Source of the DNA: Cacajao melanocephalus
Lineage: Eukaryota > Chordata > Mammalia > Primates > Pitheciidae
Assembly: GCA_963573385.1 (NCBI GenBank)
Contig: CAUYLG010017864.1
Span: 62,001 to 126,000 of the forward strand
Direction of reading: 5' to 3'
DNA: 64,000 nucleotides
Of this stretch, positions 55,049 through 64,000 are shown piece by piece; the first letter of the stretch is position 1; every line of letters begins with the position of its first letter. The notes beneath the pieces are model-generated. The model ran no database searches. It had not been told where the DNA came from and worked only from the letters and a program-made list of their open reading frames with translations. The position numbers and the translations under genes were made by a program.

Positions 55049-55970
55049 CTGTGCCGCCCGACAAGGGGAGACAAAAAGAGACACGGAGATGAGACACAGG
55101 TCCACTCCGATCTGACTCGCTTGCATACAAAAGCTACCTCCCGGGGTGAGAAAGCAACGCTTACCTGGCGACCCTACCAAGGACCAGGCACTGTGGTAGG
55201 CGCAGGTGCCAAGGGGCAGCCCAGGGGAACACAAGCAGCCAGGAATCCTGGCCTGGGGAACCCACTAAGAACGTTTTCAAAATGTAACTCTCAGACCCCA
55301 GGACTGAAACGACCTGCGTAGCTGTTGGAAAGGCAGGTTCCTGCACCCAACCTCCAACATACTCTGTCTCTACTCCAAATCCATGCTTTATTTTTTTTCT
55401 GTCAGGACCCCCACGAGAATCTGATTAAAGTTATGGACTCCTAGCCCAGAAAAAAATACACATATACCCAATATTTTGCTCCCAATGTCAAGGGTTTGGT
55501 GAGCCAGGGTTAAGAATTCCTACTCTAAGTTGGCCCTCTCCTCTACTGCCACTACCCAAAGCAAGTCCCTACAAAAGCAATACGTTTAAAAAAAAAAAAA
55601 AAAAAGAACTTCGGAAGCAGAAAGGAAAAAGGAGTTTTAAAGTGTTAATCCTCGAAGGGTGGGGGCAGTGTTGGGCTTTCAGTAAGAAAGCCTTTCCTTG
55701 GTGTGTTTGTATGCAAAAACTGATAAGGACCCTGACCCTGTTAAAGATAAACTAATTCTCCTGGGGGCTCAGAAAACACTGGAATTAAATGTGCGCAAAG
55801 TGAAGGAAGGGGACAGAGATGGGGCAGAGAATCTATACAGATACATACGATCCCCTGGGGGACTCAACGCATTCACACAAGTTCCAGTTTCCCCTTTAAA
55901 AATAACATCCACAGCTGGTGGAAAATGGCTGGACTCCTCCAGTGTGAGAGAGAGAGAGAGTGAGCGAGCG

Positions 55971-56010
<40 letters not shown>

Positions 56011-57458
56011 GGGGAGAAGAGTTGTGTAATGGAGGACAGAAAGACACAGAGACAGCAGTTGGGGGACCAAGGAGCTAAGAAAAGGAAGCCTCTGGCTTCT
56101 TCCCTGCTGGGGACAGTCAGCACCCCAGAAGTCACAGCCAGCACTACAGAGTGCACAAGAGTGACTCTTCCACAGTCAAAGCTTGAAAATAAAAGAAAAG
56201 AAAAGGCCCAGTTATTAAATTAAAAAAAGAAAAAGAAAGTAATTAGGCACTTTCCTGTTGTCTTGAAAAAATTCAAGTAGCCAGAACCTGCTGAAATGCT
56301 CTTGGGTATTCTAAGAAAATCATTTTTCTTTCTTTCTTTCCCTCACCTCTTCCCTCCCTCCAGATTTTCTTCAGAGCCTAAGCCTTGGAATCTGTGGCCG
56401 CTCCAAGCGGACTCCTTGCCCTCCTGGAGCTAACTAATTCCGTTTGAAATGATATTTTCACTTCCTCACAAGTGGGGATTTCACAATCCAGCAGCAGCAG
56501 GAGGAGGAGGGAGGGAGGGAGGGTGAGAGGGAAAAAAACTCAACAACAATCTCTTGCCTTTGGGTTTTTATCTTTTCTGAAATAAACTGCCTCCTACAGC
56601 GAATTGCACTACAGTTGAGTAGGTCAATGTTATTTCCAGCGGCCCTTTTGCTTTCTTAGTGGTTCTTTGGCCTGTTGGCCAAAATAAACATGCGGTGCTT
56701 GTTGACATGCATCTTTGGGATGAGCTCTTCTCTCTGTCCTTCTCCCTCACCCCCTCACCCTCATCTTCTCCTGCCTCAAGTTGCCTAGTCCACAAAGCCT
56801 CTTGACATTCAAGACCCTGCGTTTCCACCGCAGGAGGCCAGTCGGTCGGAGTGGAGGAGGCCTATGAGACTAGGCCGTGCTGCTACCCGCCCGAGGGCGC
56901 TGTGAGCTGGAGCCCGAGCTGCCTTACCTGTGCGTCCGTGAGGCCCAGCATCGCGGCCAGCTGCTTTCGGTCTGGCTTGGTCACGTATTTCTGAATCTCA
57001 AACCTTTTCTCCAGGCCCTTCCTCTGCAGGTTGGAGAAGACAGCCCGTGACCATGAGCGCTTCCTCTTGTACGTCTGCGGCATGGTGTCCTTCGTGAGCA
57101 CAGCATAGGGACCTGCCACAGGGTGGGAGCGCAAAGGAAGAAAGACAAGAGGGCTTTTCAGTGCCCAGTCCAAGGCCTGGGGGTCCTGTAAGTCTTGAAA
57201 CCGTTCGGCGTTAACTGCTGATTCCACCCTCATTCAGAAAGCCCTTCGTGCACACACTGAATGGCCTCTCTAAGGAGGACTTTTACAGCTCTTAAGGCGA
57301 CAGTCGGAAGACCTAAAGCGAACGTGGAGTGGAGAAGCCTGGCCGCATGTTCGTTAATTATAAGGGAAAAATATAAACCTCATGCGTGGCCATCAGGCCT
57401 ACGAAGAGTATACAAAAATGTCCCTCGGGCCTGAATGATGACAGCCCTGAATCATCGC

Positions 57459-57493
<35 letters not shown>

Positions 57494-59417
57494 CTTATTC
57501 CTGCATGTGCCCAGGCACCCAGTCGTAAGCTTACTGAGCACAAGTGTTTGCGGTCATCCCAAAATGTGCGTATGTTAATAAGCAACATCGATGCTGCATT
57601 TTTCAAGCCACCCTCTGGGGCGAAAAGGCTTCAAGAAAGCCCCCCTACCCCACGCGTCCACTCACACACTTTCTGGGCTCTCAGGTGCCCCTACCCCTTT
57701 TCCGGGGGAACCATCCGAAGCAAGCAATAGCTCGCTGAGAAATCTTTCGGTTTCTCACTCCTGACTCCGTAACCTCCCGCCCCAACTGCGAGATTGTGAC
57801 AACGCGGCCGCCCCCGGAGGCGTCAGTCCTGAGATTTCTTGTCAGTCGGCTCGCCCGTTAGGCAGCACTCTGGAGCTTCTCCGTACCTGGAAACGTGTCT
57901 TGGAACTGATGCTGAACTGAATTTCTTGGGTTCGAGCTTAAGGGACTCAGGATGGCAGAAGCCTCATTAATGGGATCTAGAGAAGCGAAGAACTGGCCGG
58001 CGGAGGACTGCAGGCCTGGGAGGTGCACCCCCGCGGGCCGCCCGCTGGTTAGCAGGGAGGTGAGATCTGGGGAAGAGGGAAAAGGAGAGCAGGTTACTTC
58101 TCCGGCACACTCATACTCTCATCTGATTTGTTCCACCCCTTCCCCTTGCCCTGGATTCGCTTTTATAGAGCGAAGTCACCAGAGAACCGGTCTCCAAGTT
58201 GAAACCTCTCTCTACCAACGGTTGCCAAGGAGCGACGCATGAAAAGTTCCTGTGTGTCCCTCACGTCCACATGCATGCATATAGCAAGCAAAGGTTTCAC
58301 ATAAATCAGCTTACGGCCTCACTTTCACGTGCCTTCCAAGAATTCCACAGACCCAAAACCTCCCCGGAAAGGAGGCCCCACTCTGCCTGCTTATCTAGGC
58401 GGTTTTGTTTTTTATTTACATTTCCTGGGTGAAATTTTTACTAAAAATCAGATAAATGGGAAAGTGTTTCCCAAAAATGCTTTACCTGTCAGAAAATATA
58501 ATTCTGCCTCTAGACACATTATTAAAGAGATCATAATCATTTTAGCAGATAATTACACCAACCATTTTTATGAATATTGATTCTAAGACGTGTTTTTAAA
58601 GCATCCTTGGAGTCATTTTTTGTTTTACATAGAACAGGTGAGTTTTAGACCTAATGTTCTGTAGTTTTCTTACAATTCGTTTTCTTCTCTCCCTTTTTAC
58701 CGGTTTGTCCTTAATTGTAAAAACACTCAAAGTCACCCTAAGCCAGCCTGGGGTCAGGGGAGTGTGTCAGGGCCGTGGTCAGAGGCCTGCAGCCTCCCCC
58801 ACCCAAGACCTACCTCTCAGCGTATTGCCTTCTTTGACTTTTGGGTCAAATTCTGCAGATAAAATGCGGTCAATTCCAAATTTGAGGTCTTTGCTGGAGG
58901 GGCCCGGGGCCGAGCCGCTGTGGTGGGGGTTCGGGACCACTCGCGTCCCTGAGGCTGGGGGCTGCAGGGCGCTGGCCCGGGGCGGAGGCGGGGGCTGTTG
59001 CTGCGGTGGCTGTTGCTGCTGCTGTTGTTGCTGCTGTTGTTGCTGCGGGTGATGGTGGTGGTAGGCGGCGGAGAGCGGAGACAGCCGCTGAGGGAAGCCA
59101 GCCGGGACTTCGGAGGGCGCCACCACTGGGGTGGGTCGAAGCGGGGATCTGGTGGCCGCTTGGAAAGAGGCGTGCGGGTGAACCGAGCCCAAGTGCGCGG
59201 TGAGGGCGGCGGCCGAGGCCCCTGCCAGGCCCTCCGGGGCCGCCCCGGGATCCCCCAGGCCGGCGTGCAGAATGTCTGCGATGCAGAAGGAGGGCTTCTT
59301 GACGGCGGCGGGGTCCAAGGGGAAGGAGCAGCCGCCTGGGCCGGCCGAGGAGCAGTAGGCGGCCGACCAGAGGCTGAAGTTGGAGGCGTAGAAGGGAGCC
59401 AGCCCGGCTGCGAACAT
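54542..59417 (-). CDS. HLX: HLX, H2.0-like homeobox transcription factor (4 coding exons)
   Basis: Coding exons on the minus strand are 59417-58814, 58066-57887, 57112-56928 and 55048-54542. The joined frame gives 491 residues (1476 nt with the TAG stop). All introns are GT/AG, with phases 1, 1 and 0. Seen in the product: an eh1-like FxIxxIL motif at residues 44-50 and another at 180-186; a His run then polyGln 125-136 and polyPro 142-146; a basic YKRKR cluster just before the homeodomain at about 280-339, with recognition helix WFQNRRMKW at 327-335 (Gln50 = Q329, Asn51 = N330); an acidic Ser/Glu patch about 365-398; a Ser/Gly-rich segment about 422-462. The ATG is the first in the leader and has A at -3. 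Known for the family: HLX is a nuclear DNA-binding regulator of visceral mesenchyme (gut, liver) and of haematopoietic and Th1 cells. No break or frameshift is seen. Human HLX is 488 residues as I recall it. Confidence 0.97.
55049..56927 (-). other. HLX: HLX intron 3
   Basis: This 1879-nt intron interrupts the homeodomain between positions 44 and 45. It holds a 17-base poly(A) on the plus strand near 55588-55604, a compound (GA)n(TG)n at 55945-56008 and GGA/GGGA-rich purine sequence near 56492-56531. I see no Alu or L1 and no extra exon. Confidence 0.9.
55945..56008. repeat. Compound microsatellite (GA)n-(GCGA)-(TG)n
   Basis: A GA run passes through TGAGCGAGCG into about 17 TG units (about 55974-56008), inside HLX intron 3. 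Likely length-polymorphic. Confidence 0.95.
56928..57112 (-). CDS. HLX: HLX coding exon 3 (first two homeodomain helices)
   Basis: This 185-base exon begins after GTGGCAG and encodes residues 262-323. It starts [10 protein letters not shown] after the split Gly codon. It includes the basic YKRKRSWSR cluster and homeodomain positions 1-44, with Phe8, Leu16 and Phe20 in place. The donor is CACAG|GTAAGG. The exon 3/4 junction lies between homeodomain positions 44 and 45, a common intron site in homeobox genes. Confidence 0.97.
57113..57886 (-). other. HLX: HLX intron 2 with (TG)n
   Basis: This 774-nt intron contains a (TG)n run at about 57463-57489 and no transposon copy. Donor GTACGG, acceptor GGCAG. 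Confidence 0.9.
57463..57489. repeat. (TG)n microsatellite in HLX intron 2
   Basis: About 13 TG units flanked by CG-containing imperfect units (GCGTGC). Confidence 0.95.
57887..58066 (-). CDS. HLX: HLX coding exon 2
   Basis: This 180-base exon encodes residues 202-261 (starting DLTSLLT) plus the first base of codon 262. The acceptor is CCCCAG|AT and the donor is CCAG|GTACGG. It has no long open reading frame of its own and was found by matching the flanking splice sites and phases (1 in, 1 out). It is rich in Ser and Asn/Gln and has no named domain. Confidence 0.95.
58067..58813 (-). other. HLX: HLX intron 1
   Basis: This 747-nt intron has GT/AG ends and no transposon. Its middle (about 58390-58740) is AT-rich with several ATTA/TAAT cores and could hold an intronic homeodomain-responsive element, but this is only inferred. 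Confidence 0.9.
58814..59417 (-). CDS. HLX: HLX coding exon 1
   Basis: This exon encodes residues 1-201 plus the first base of codon 202. It starts at the ATG on 59417-59415 and ends at the donor G|GTAGGT, with the intron GT on 58813-58812. It carries both eh1-like motifs and the His/Gln/Pro tract. It lies inside the promoter CpG island. The reading frame stays open through the donor into the intron, so an unspliced reading would end in the false tail that stops at 58779. Confidence 0.96.
58981..59054. repeat. CAG/CAA and CCG-type coding repeat (His/Gln/Pro tract of HLX)
   Basis: On the coding strand, mixed CAG and CAA codons give 12 consecutive Gln (residues 125-136), then PP, QQQ and five Pro. 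CAA interruptions break the pure CAG runs. Upstream are four His codons. Confidence 0.95.
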
Positions 59418-59850
59418 CCTGGCGGGGTGAGCCGCGCGGCTGCCGCAGTCCAGCGGGACCGGGTGGGTGGGCGCGCGGGGAGGGGCGCGCGAGTCCGGGA
59501 GAAGCGGCCGCAGCCGAGGACGATCCGCTTTCACTTCTCCGCCCGCACTGGAGAAGAGGCCGGGAGCCCGAGCGCCACCGAGGGAGGAGGCGAGGGCCGG
59601 ATCTCCGCCGCTCACCGCCTCGCTCCCTGGCCTCGCTTTAAAGGCGGCGCGGCGCCCGCACTCACTCCTCGCGGGCTGGACGCTAGCGAGGGGCGCTGGG
59701 GCCGCAGGGCGGGCGGGGAGCCGAGGAGACGGGAGCCGGACACCGCAAGAAAACCCAAACAGCTAAGCCCTAAGAGCTAAATTTAAAACAACAACAATAA
59801 TAATCCGTTAGTTGGGGGGTGGGGTGGGGGAGAGAAGTAATAGAAAAAAA
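59418..59850 (-). other. HLX: HLX 5' leader (start of transcription inferred)
   Basis: This GC-rich leader lies between the promoter and the ATG. On the minus strand there is no ATG in any frame across it, so the HLX ATG at 59417 is the first start. The frame of HLX stays open upstream to an in-frame TAG at 59765-59763. The 5' end near 59850 is inferred from the position of the CCAAT boxes and could be off by tens of bases. Confidence 0.55.
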
Positions 59851-60015
59851 AACTCGTCTCCAAAAACTCCCAAAGTTTTGGCAGGAGCTTTCGAGTCAGG
59901 CCCGGGGTAGGACCTCGATCCGAGCGCTCATTGGCCATCCTCGTGACCAATGGGAGCCGGGAGTGGAGGGGAATTAGGAGCGAGGGGCGTGGCCGGGCCC
60001 GAGCCACGCCCCGAC
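59850..60015. promoter_or_regulatory. HLX core promoter, bidirectional CCAAT/GC-box cluster
   Basis: A CCAAT box on the minus strand (59934-59930) lies 12 bases from one on the plus strand (59947-59951). GC-box-like GGGGCGTGG (59984-59992) and its complement CCACGCCCC (60004-60012) follow. I see no clear TATA box. The minus-strand CCAAT would sit about 80 nt upstream of HLX transcription starting near 59850. The mirrored sites would suit a divergent transcript on the plus strand. NF-Y and Sp/KLF binding is inferred from motif identity. Confidence 0.7.
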
Positions 60016-61329
60016 CACGCCAAAGTGTTGGCTGTGGCCGCGTGGACTTAGCAGGGCACAGCGCAGCGCGTCTTGCTCCTCTGCGCAGGGGCCAGGCAGC
60101 CACTCCGGAGGGCTGTCTTCTAACTTCTGCAGCTCCAAACCGCCACGGGGCAAGAAGCGCTGGTCACAGGAGCTTTCCTGAAGCGCTTGTCACCCGGGGC
60201 GAGTGGGGGGAGTGGGGAAGGGACGGTTATCTCACGCTTCAGGGAGATGCAAAGCCCGCCTCCGGGTGGAGAGCGGAGCGCGCTTTTGGCCCCTTTGCTT
60301 TCCTCCTCTTGGCCTCATTCTGCTTTTATTCCAGGAGTCTGTGTCCTCGGCAAAGCCCTCCATCTTTCCTGGGCCCCTGCCCGAATGCTGCGGCCCTGAG
60401 TCCCGGCCCAACTCAGCATCGCGTCCGCCCCGTGCCTCCCAGGAGATCCTCGGCAAAGCGAGGAGGAGGGGCGGCCGCAAATTAGTTTTATTCTGAGCTG
60501 TCACACAGTGACAACTTGAACGAGTGACTTTTCAAACAAAATAAGATGGATGGCTCCAAACGGCTCCCTTAGACCCATCCAAACCTCTCTGCCGAGCCTC
60601 AGAGACTACAAAACAGGCTGCCTCCCGAAACCCGGGAGAGGGGCACGCGCGTTCCCTCCTTTGCTGCATGTTGTAGAAAATGTTAGCCTCCCCCCTCCAC
60701 CACATCTCCGGATCACGTGGGGTTCGTTGTTTTGCAAGTGCCCACAAGAGCAGATTTCCGTGGGGTTCAATACTGCTTTCAATTCTGTGACAGTTTCCCC
60801 ATGAACCCCTTGAGCCTGGTCGCAGGAGGAGCTGCAGTGGTGGTCAACGTCTTCCATTCGTGCCTTGGGTCTTAGAACACAGGGTGGTGGTAGTGGGGGG
60901 TTTGTGCAACATCAACATCTCTATTTTAAGAATTCGTTCTCTTTTAAATTACAGTCAGAATGGATTTCCCCACCCCTCTCCCAAACAAACCACAGGCCAC
61001 CCGGATGAGCTGTTCTTGCACATTTTCAGGAAGAAAATAAAATAATAGCAATAATGAAACCACGAAATCTTTTGTTTTCGATTGCCCTAATAAGCATCTC
61101 CTAACAGAGATTCTGTGGCATTTTTATTTCCCCTTCAGCACTAAGGCTCCTCACCAAATAAACCCGGAAAGGCAACTGAACTTGCCATGCCTATCTCGAG
61201 TTCAACATTTGGGCTTAGAAAATTAATTTCCGGTGGCTTCTCTAGCCCCTTGATGCAGATGCTATCCTTTTAAGCTTTTGACTTTTTCCTGGAAAATTAT
61301 CAATCACTTCCGATCTGCCAGCACTGAGA

Positions 61330-61388
61330 TCTCTCCCTCTTCCTCTCTTTCTCCCTCTCCCTCTCCCTCTCTTTCCTCCTCCTCCTCC
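61330..61388 (+). repeat. 59-base homopyrimidine tract
   Basis: Every base from 61330 to 61388 is C or T. It is made of CTCCCT-type and TTTC units with near-mirror symmetry. It lies about 1.5 kb upstream of the inferred HLX start. Confidence 0.95.
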
Positions 61389-61749
61389 GGCCCCCAGCTC
61401 TCCCGCTCTCCAGTTCTCTGTTACTGAAAGGTTTTCTTCCCTTGCTCCACGAAGCCAGGAGAGAGGTGTTATTTCCAGAGATAGATGGGTATGTTTGGGT
61501 GAGGGTAGGGGCACCTGGGGCGAGAGGCATAATAAGACCAGTCCTTTTGGGTGAAGCTGAAGGCAAAGGAGCAAGAAGTGCAAGGGCACTTGAGGCGCTG
61601 GCTGAGGGTTCTGGCGAGCCTTCGGTGGGAGTGTGCGTAGCGGAGGCCATGAGCCCTTTCCTTTCTAGTGCCACTTCCAGTTTGATTGCGATTCTAATTT
61701 GACTGCAAACATTTAGACGTCGGCCTAAGCCCAAACTCACAGTTGTGAA

Positions 61750-62280
61750 AGAGGTGCCTTTACTCCTTACCGGAGGCGGCGCCGCGCGCCCTCACCTTCT
61801 CTCTAAGAAATAAGACTTCCCTACCCGCTTTCATCCTTTCCAAGGTTTGCGACGCTCCGGGTTGGGCACGGGATGCAGACCCGGGGGAGCGTGGGACCTC
61901 GGGGTTCCCTGAGGCGCCCACAACTCGCACCTGCCGAGATTCAAGGCCGGGAGAGTTGGGTAGATGTGGCGAAAGCGAGGCCCCGAGGGCAGCCGACTCT
62001 TCGCGCCGCGAGCCTCCCTTTCTCCGCCAGGCCAGCGGCTGGATTGCTGGTTGCAACTTCGCCAGCGCACCCTTTGCTCTCCCAGGCCCTCGGCTTCCTT
62101 GCAACCGCATCGGCGCCATCCGAGGCCTTAACTCCAGCTCCCGGAGGCAAACGCGAAAAGCAAGTCTTTGGAGCGACCCCCGCCGCCCCCTCTACCCCTT
62201 CCCCAGGCCCAAGCCTGGTCCCTGCAGGCCCCTCGCCCAGTTCTGAGCCCGCAGACTCCCGCCCTCCTCACTCCCCACAC
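61750..62280. promoter_or_regulatory. Small CpG-rich island upstream of HLX
   Basis: CpG-dense unique DNA with many GC-box-like words (CGCCGCGCGCC, GCCGGGAG). Open frames of about 100-157 codons on both strands are composition effects. It could be a second promoter or an enhancer. Confidence 0.45.
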
Positions 62281-64000
62281 TTCAGAATCAAGAAAGCAGC
62301 AGGAAACCCTGGGCTCGCCGGAGTTCAGGTCATCTCCTGTTTTTGATGGGCTCAAACTCGGACTAAATGAGCGGATGTGCCTGCGAGATTGGTCTCAAAA
62401 TAGAAGCGGCCTTAGTATTTTAGGATACTGCAGAAATCCTTATTTCTTCCGGAGAAAAACTCTATAATGACTCCTAGCACTTCCCCTTTCAATATTTGTG
62501 CAACTTTATCTCCACCGGCAAGTTGCTCGGGTGACGCAAATCCGCCCTTGTGTATTACAACTACCAAAATAAATGCGCGGAAATCAATTCCCTTCTAGCA
62601 ATGAAAATATAAATATACAGCTGCGACTTTCCCCTTTAATCTTTGCTTTCCGAGCGGCTCCGGGCTGTGGCGAAATGAACTGGCCCAGAGCAATTGAGCC
62701 GGGCAGGGAGGTCCTGAGGGCAGAGGCGAGGGCTCCCCGGGTCCTGGTAGCCACTGGGGTTGAGGCTCTAGCAGGAAAGAAAAAGGCCTGGCGAAACAGA
62801 ATTAACTTGAGCTTGGTCTACACAGCGGAGACGCTAACTGTGGCCTCATTTTGTGGAAAATGCTGCATTGGCTGGGTTTTCTGATCATTCTGACTGCTGT
62901 CTTTAATGCTTTCAACTCACCCCTTCATTTTTCCTAGTTAGATGCAGCCAAAGACGATCTCACCATACTGGGAATGGATAAGATCAGAGAAAGTTCGCTT
63001 TACAATTTAACAATATAGCTTATGGGGATTTAGGATTTAAAAGGGACCTTATGCAATGACTGAGGCAAGAGATGGATTTCACCATCCTTTGGTTCTCCCT
63101 GTCTTTGAAGCCTCCATATTTAAATCACCAGTGCAGATTTTTGTCCCAAAACAAGGGACACAGTTCCACACTGAGCACAGATCAATTACAGCGAATGTTA
63201 GACCTTGCATATTATAACTCTGCAAGAGCTTGAACTGGCTATATCTGCTCTCTGCTTTGTTTTTTCTTGTACATTCTGGGCAAAATAATGGGCAAAGCAG
63301 TCGCTCTGTGGACTTGGGCACCCCTTTTCCCTTAATTTCAAATGTTCTTGCAAACATTATACCTACTGGCTTCAAAAAAAGAGGTGGAAATAATTAAATA
63401 TTTACAATCAGAAAGAAAAAGAAACACAGCTTATCCAAGTACTTGAGAATTTGAGAAATTTGCAGCAATGTAGGAATCTGTGTACATTATGCCTGTCTTT
63501 CTGCCAGCTGGAGATTTATGCACCATTGGGCCCAGGAGTCATACTTAGTGGTGGATATGGGAGTTCTGTTCTTTGTGGGTGCCAGATACTAGAGATTAGG
63601 ATCCTAATGACCCCCTATAGACATACCCCCCTACCCACACACACATACTTTGGCCTATTCTAAGTAGAACACAACTCTCTTTTCTTGGAGACCTTCGAGT
63701 TATTCCAGAATATCCGAGTTTTTGAGAAGAGTTGGACTTTGCTATGGGGTGGGAAAAGCAAATAATGCAAAGGACTGCAAGCATCCATAGCTATTTGATT
63801 TATTCTTTTTCCTTTTATTCATTTCCCAGATGTGGCAAACTTGCAGGTGGCCAGTCCTCTATTTGGCTGTGGCCCTGCCCTTGAACTTTAGCCATAGGTC
63901 TTGCTCCAAAGCCTCAGACAGCCCTTTGGCACTGATCCCATTTGCCCTTTCCTCTCACAGGGCTTCTCACATATTTTTCTTCCCTCATTACTAAGATATA

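Larger units (their letters stand above)
58850..60520. promoter_or_regulatory. CpG island over HLX exon 1 and promoter
   Basis: CpG dinucleotides are dense and GC content is high from within exon 1 through the promoter to about 60480. A short A-rich dip near 59750-59880 marks the inferred transcription start region. The edges are estimated by eye. Confidence 0.85.
60521..64000. other. HLX upstream flank, no protein gene seen
   Basis: Transposon-free as far as I can see. It carries a CpG-rich segment at about 61750-62280 and a homopyrimidine tract. In human an antisense non-coding gene (HLX-AS1) starts near this promoter and runs away from HLX. A counterpart on the plus strand here is plausible, but I cannot define exons. 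Confidence 0.45.

Noticed and set aside
55049..55234. Extra HLX residues before VKVWFQNRR
   Set aside because: They are intron 3 sequence. The acceptor GCACAG|GTG joins exon 3 in phase inside the homeodomain.
55945..56008. Open frames across the (GA)n(TG)n repeat
   Set aside because: Dinucleotide repeats give Cys/Val or His/Thr runs free of stops. They are not coding.
58779..58813. HLX exon 1 reading on to a stop at 58779
   Set aside because: A good donor (G|GTAGGT) follows the Arg codon at the exon end, and the next exon restores the expected DLTSLL sequence in phase.
59415..59615. An HLX start 66 codons upstream, beginning at 59615
   Set aside because: The codon there is GTG, not ATG. 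The first real ATG on the minus strand is at 59417-59415 and matches the known HLX N-terminus.

Overview
The window reads as nuclear DNA of a primate. Alu and L1 insertions with target-site duplications, old MIR and L2 fragments, ERVL-MaLR-type LTRs and dinucleotide microsatellites are spread through it. It holds one protein-coding gene that I can support, the four-exon homeobox gene HLX, on the minus strand at 59417 to 54542. The joined reading frame is 491 codons plus a stop. My memory of human HLX is 488 residues with several different residues, mostly in the C-terminal Ser/Gly region and the polyglutamine tract. I therefore infer a non-human primate, possibly a New World or Old World monkey, but cannot name the species.

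Layout. Positions 1 to about 43400 are 3' of HLX and gene-free. This stretch is AT-rich intergenic DNA built from transposon fossils (Alu, L1, MIR, L2, MaLR LTRs, DNA transposons) between unique segments. A few unique segments are rich in TAAT-core sites and could be distal enhancers. Positions 43400-45200 and 51000-52330 are two CpG-rich, non-repetitive, apparently non-coding islands between the desert and the gene. HLX occupies about 54190 (polyadenylation) to about 59850 (inferred start of transcription). A large CpG island covers exon 1 and the promoter (about 58850-60520). The promoter has two oppositely oriented CCAAT boxes and GC-box-like sites in both orientations, a layout suited to divergent transcription. 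Positions 60520-64000 are upstream flank with a long homopyrimidine tract and a second small CpG island near 61750-62280.

HLX is a nuclear H2.0-family homeodomain transcription factor. The deduced protein has two FxIxxIL (eh1-like) motifs, a His/Gln/Pro-rich stretch, a homeodomain at about residues 280-339 and an acidic then Ser/Gly-rich tail. Every splice junction obeys GT/AG and the phases agree. The remaining window plausibly carries cis-regulation of this one developmental gene. I found no operon, CRISPR array, phage or other prokaryote-like system and no convincing second protein-coding gene.
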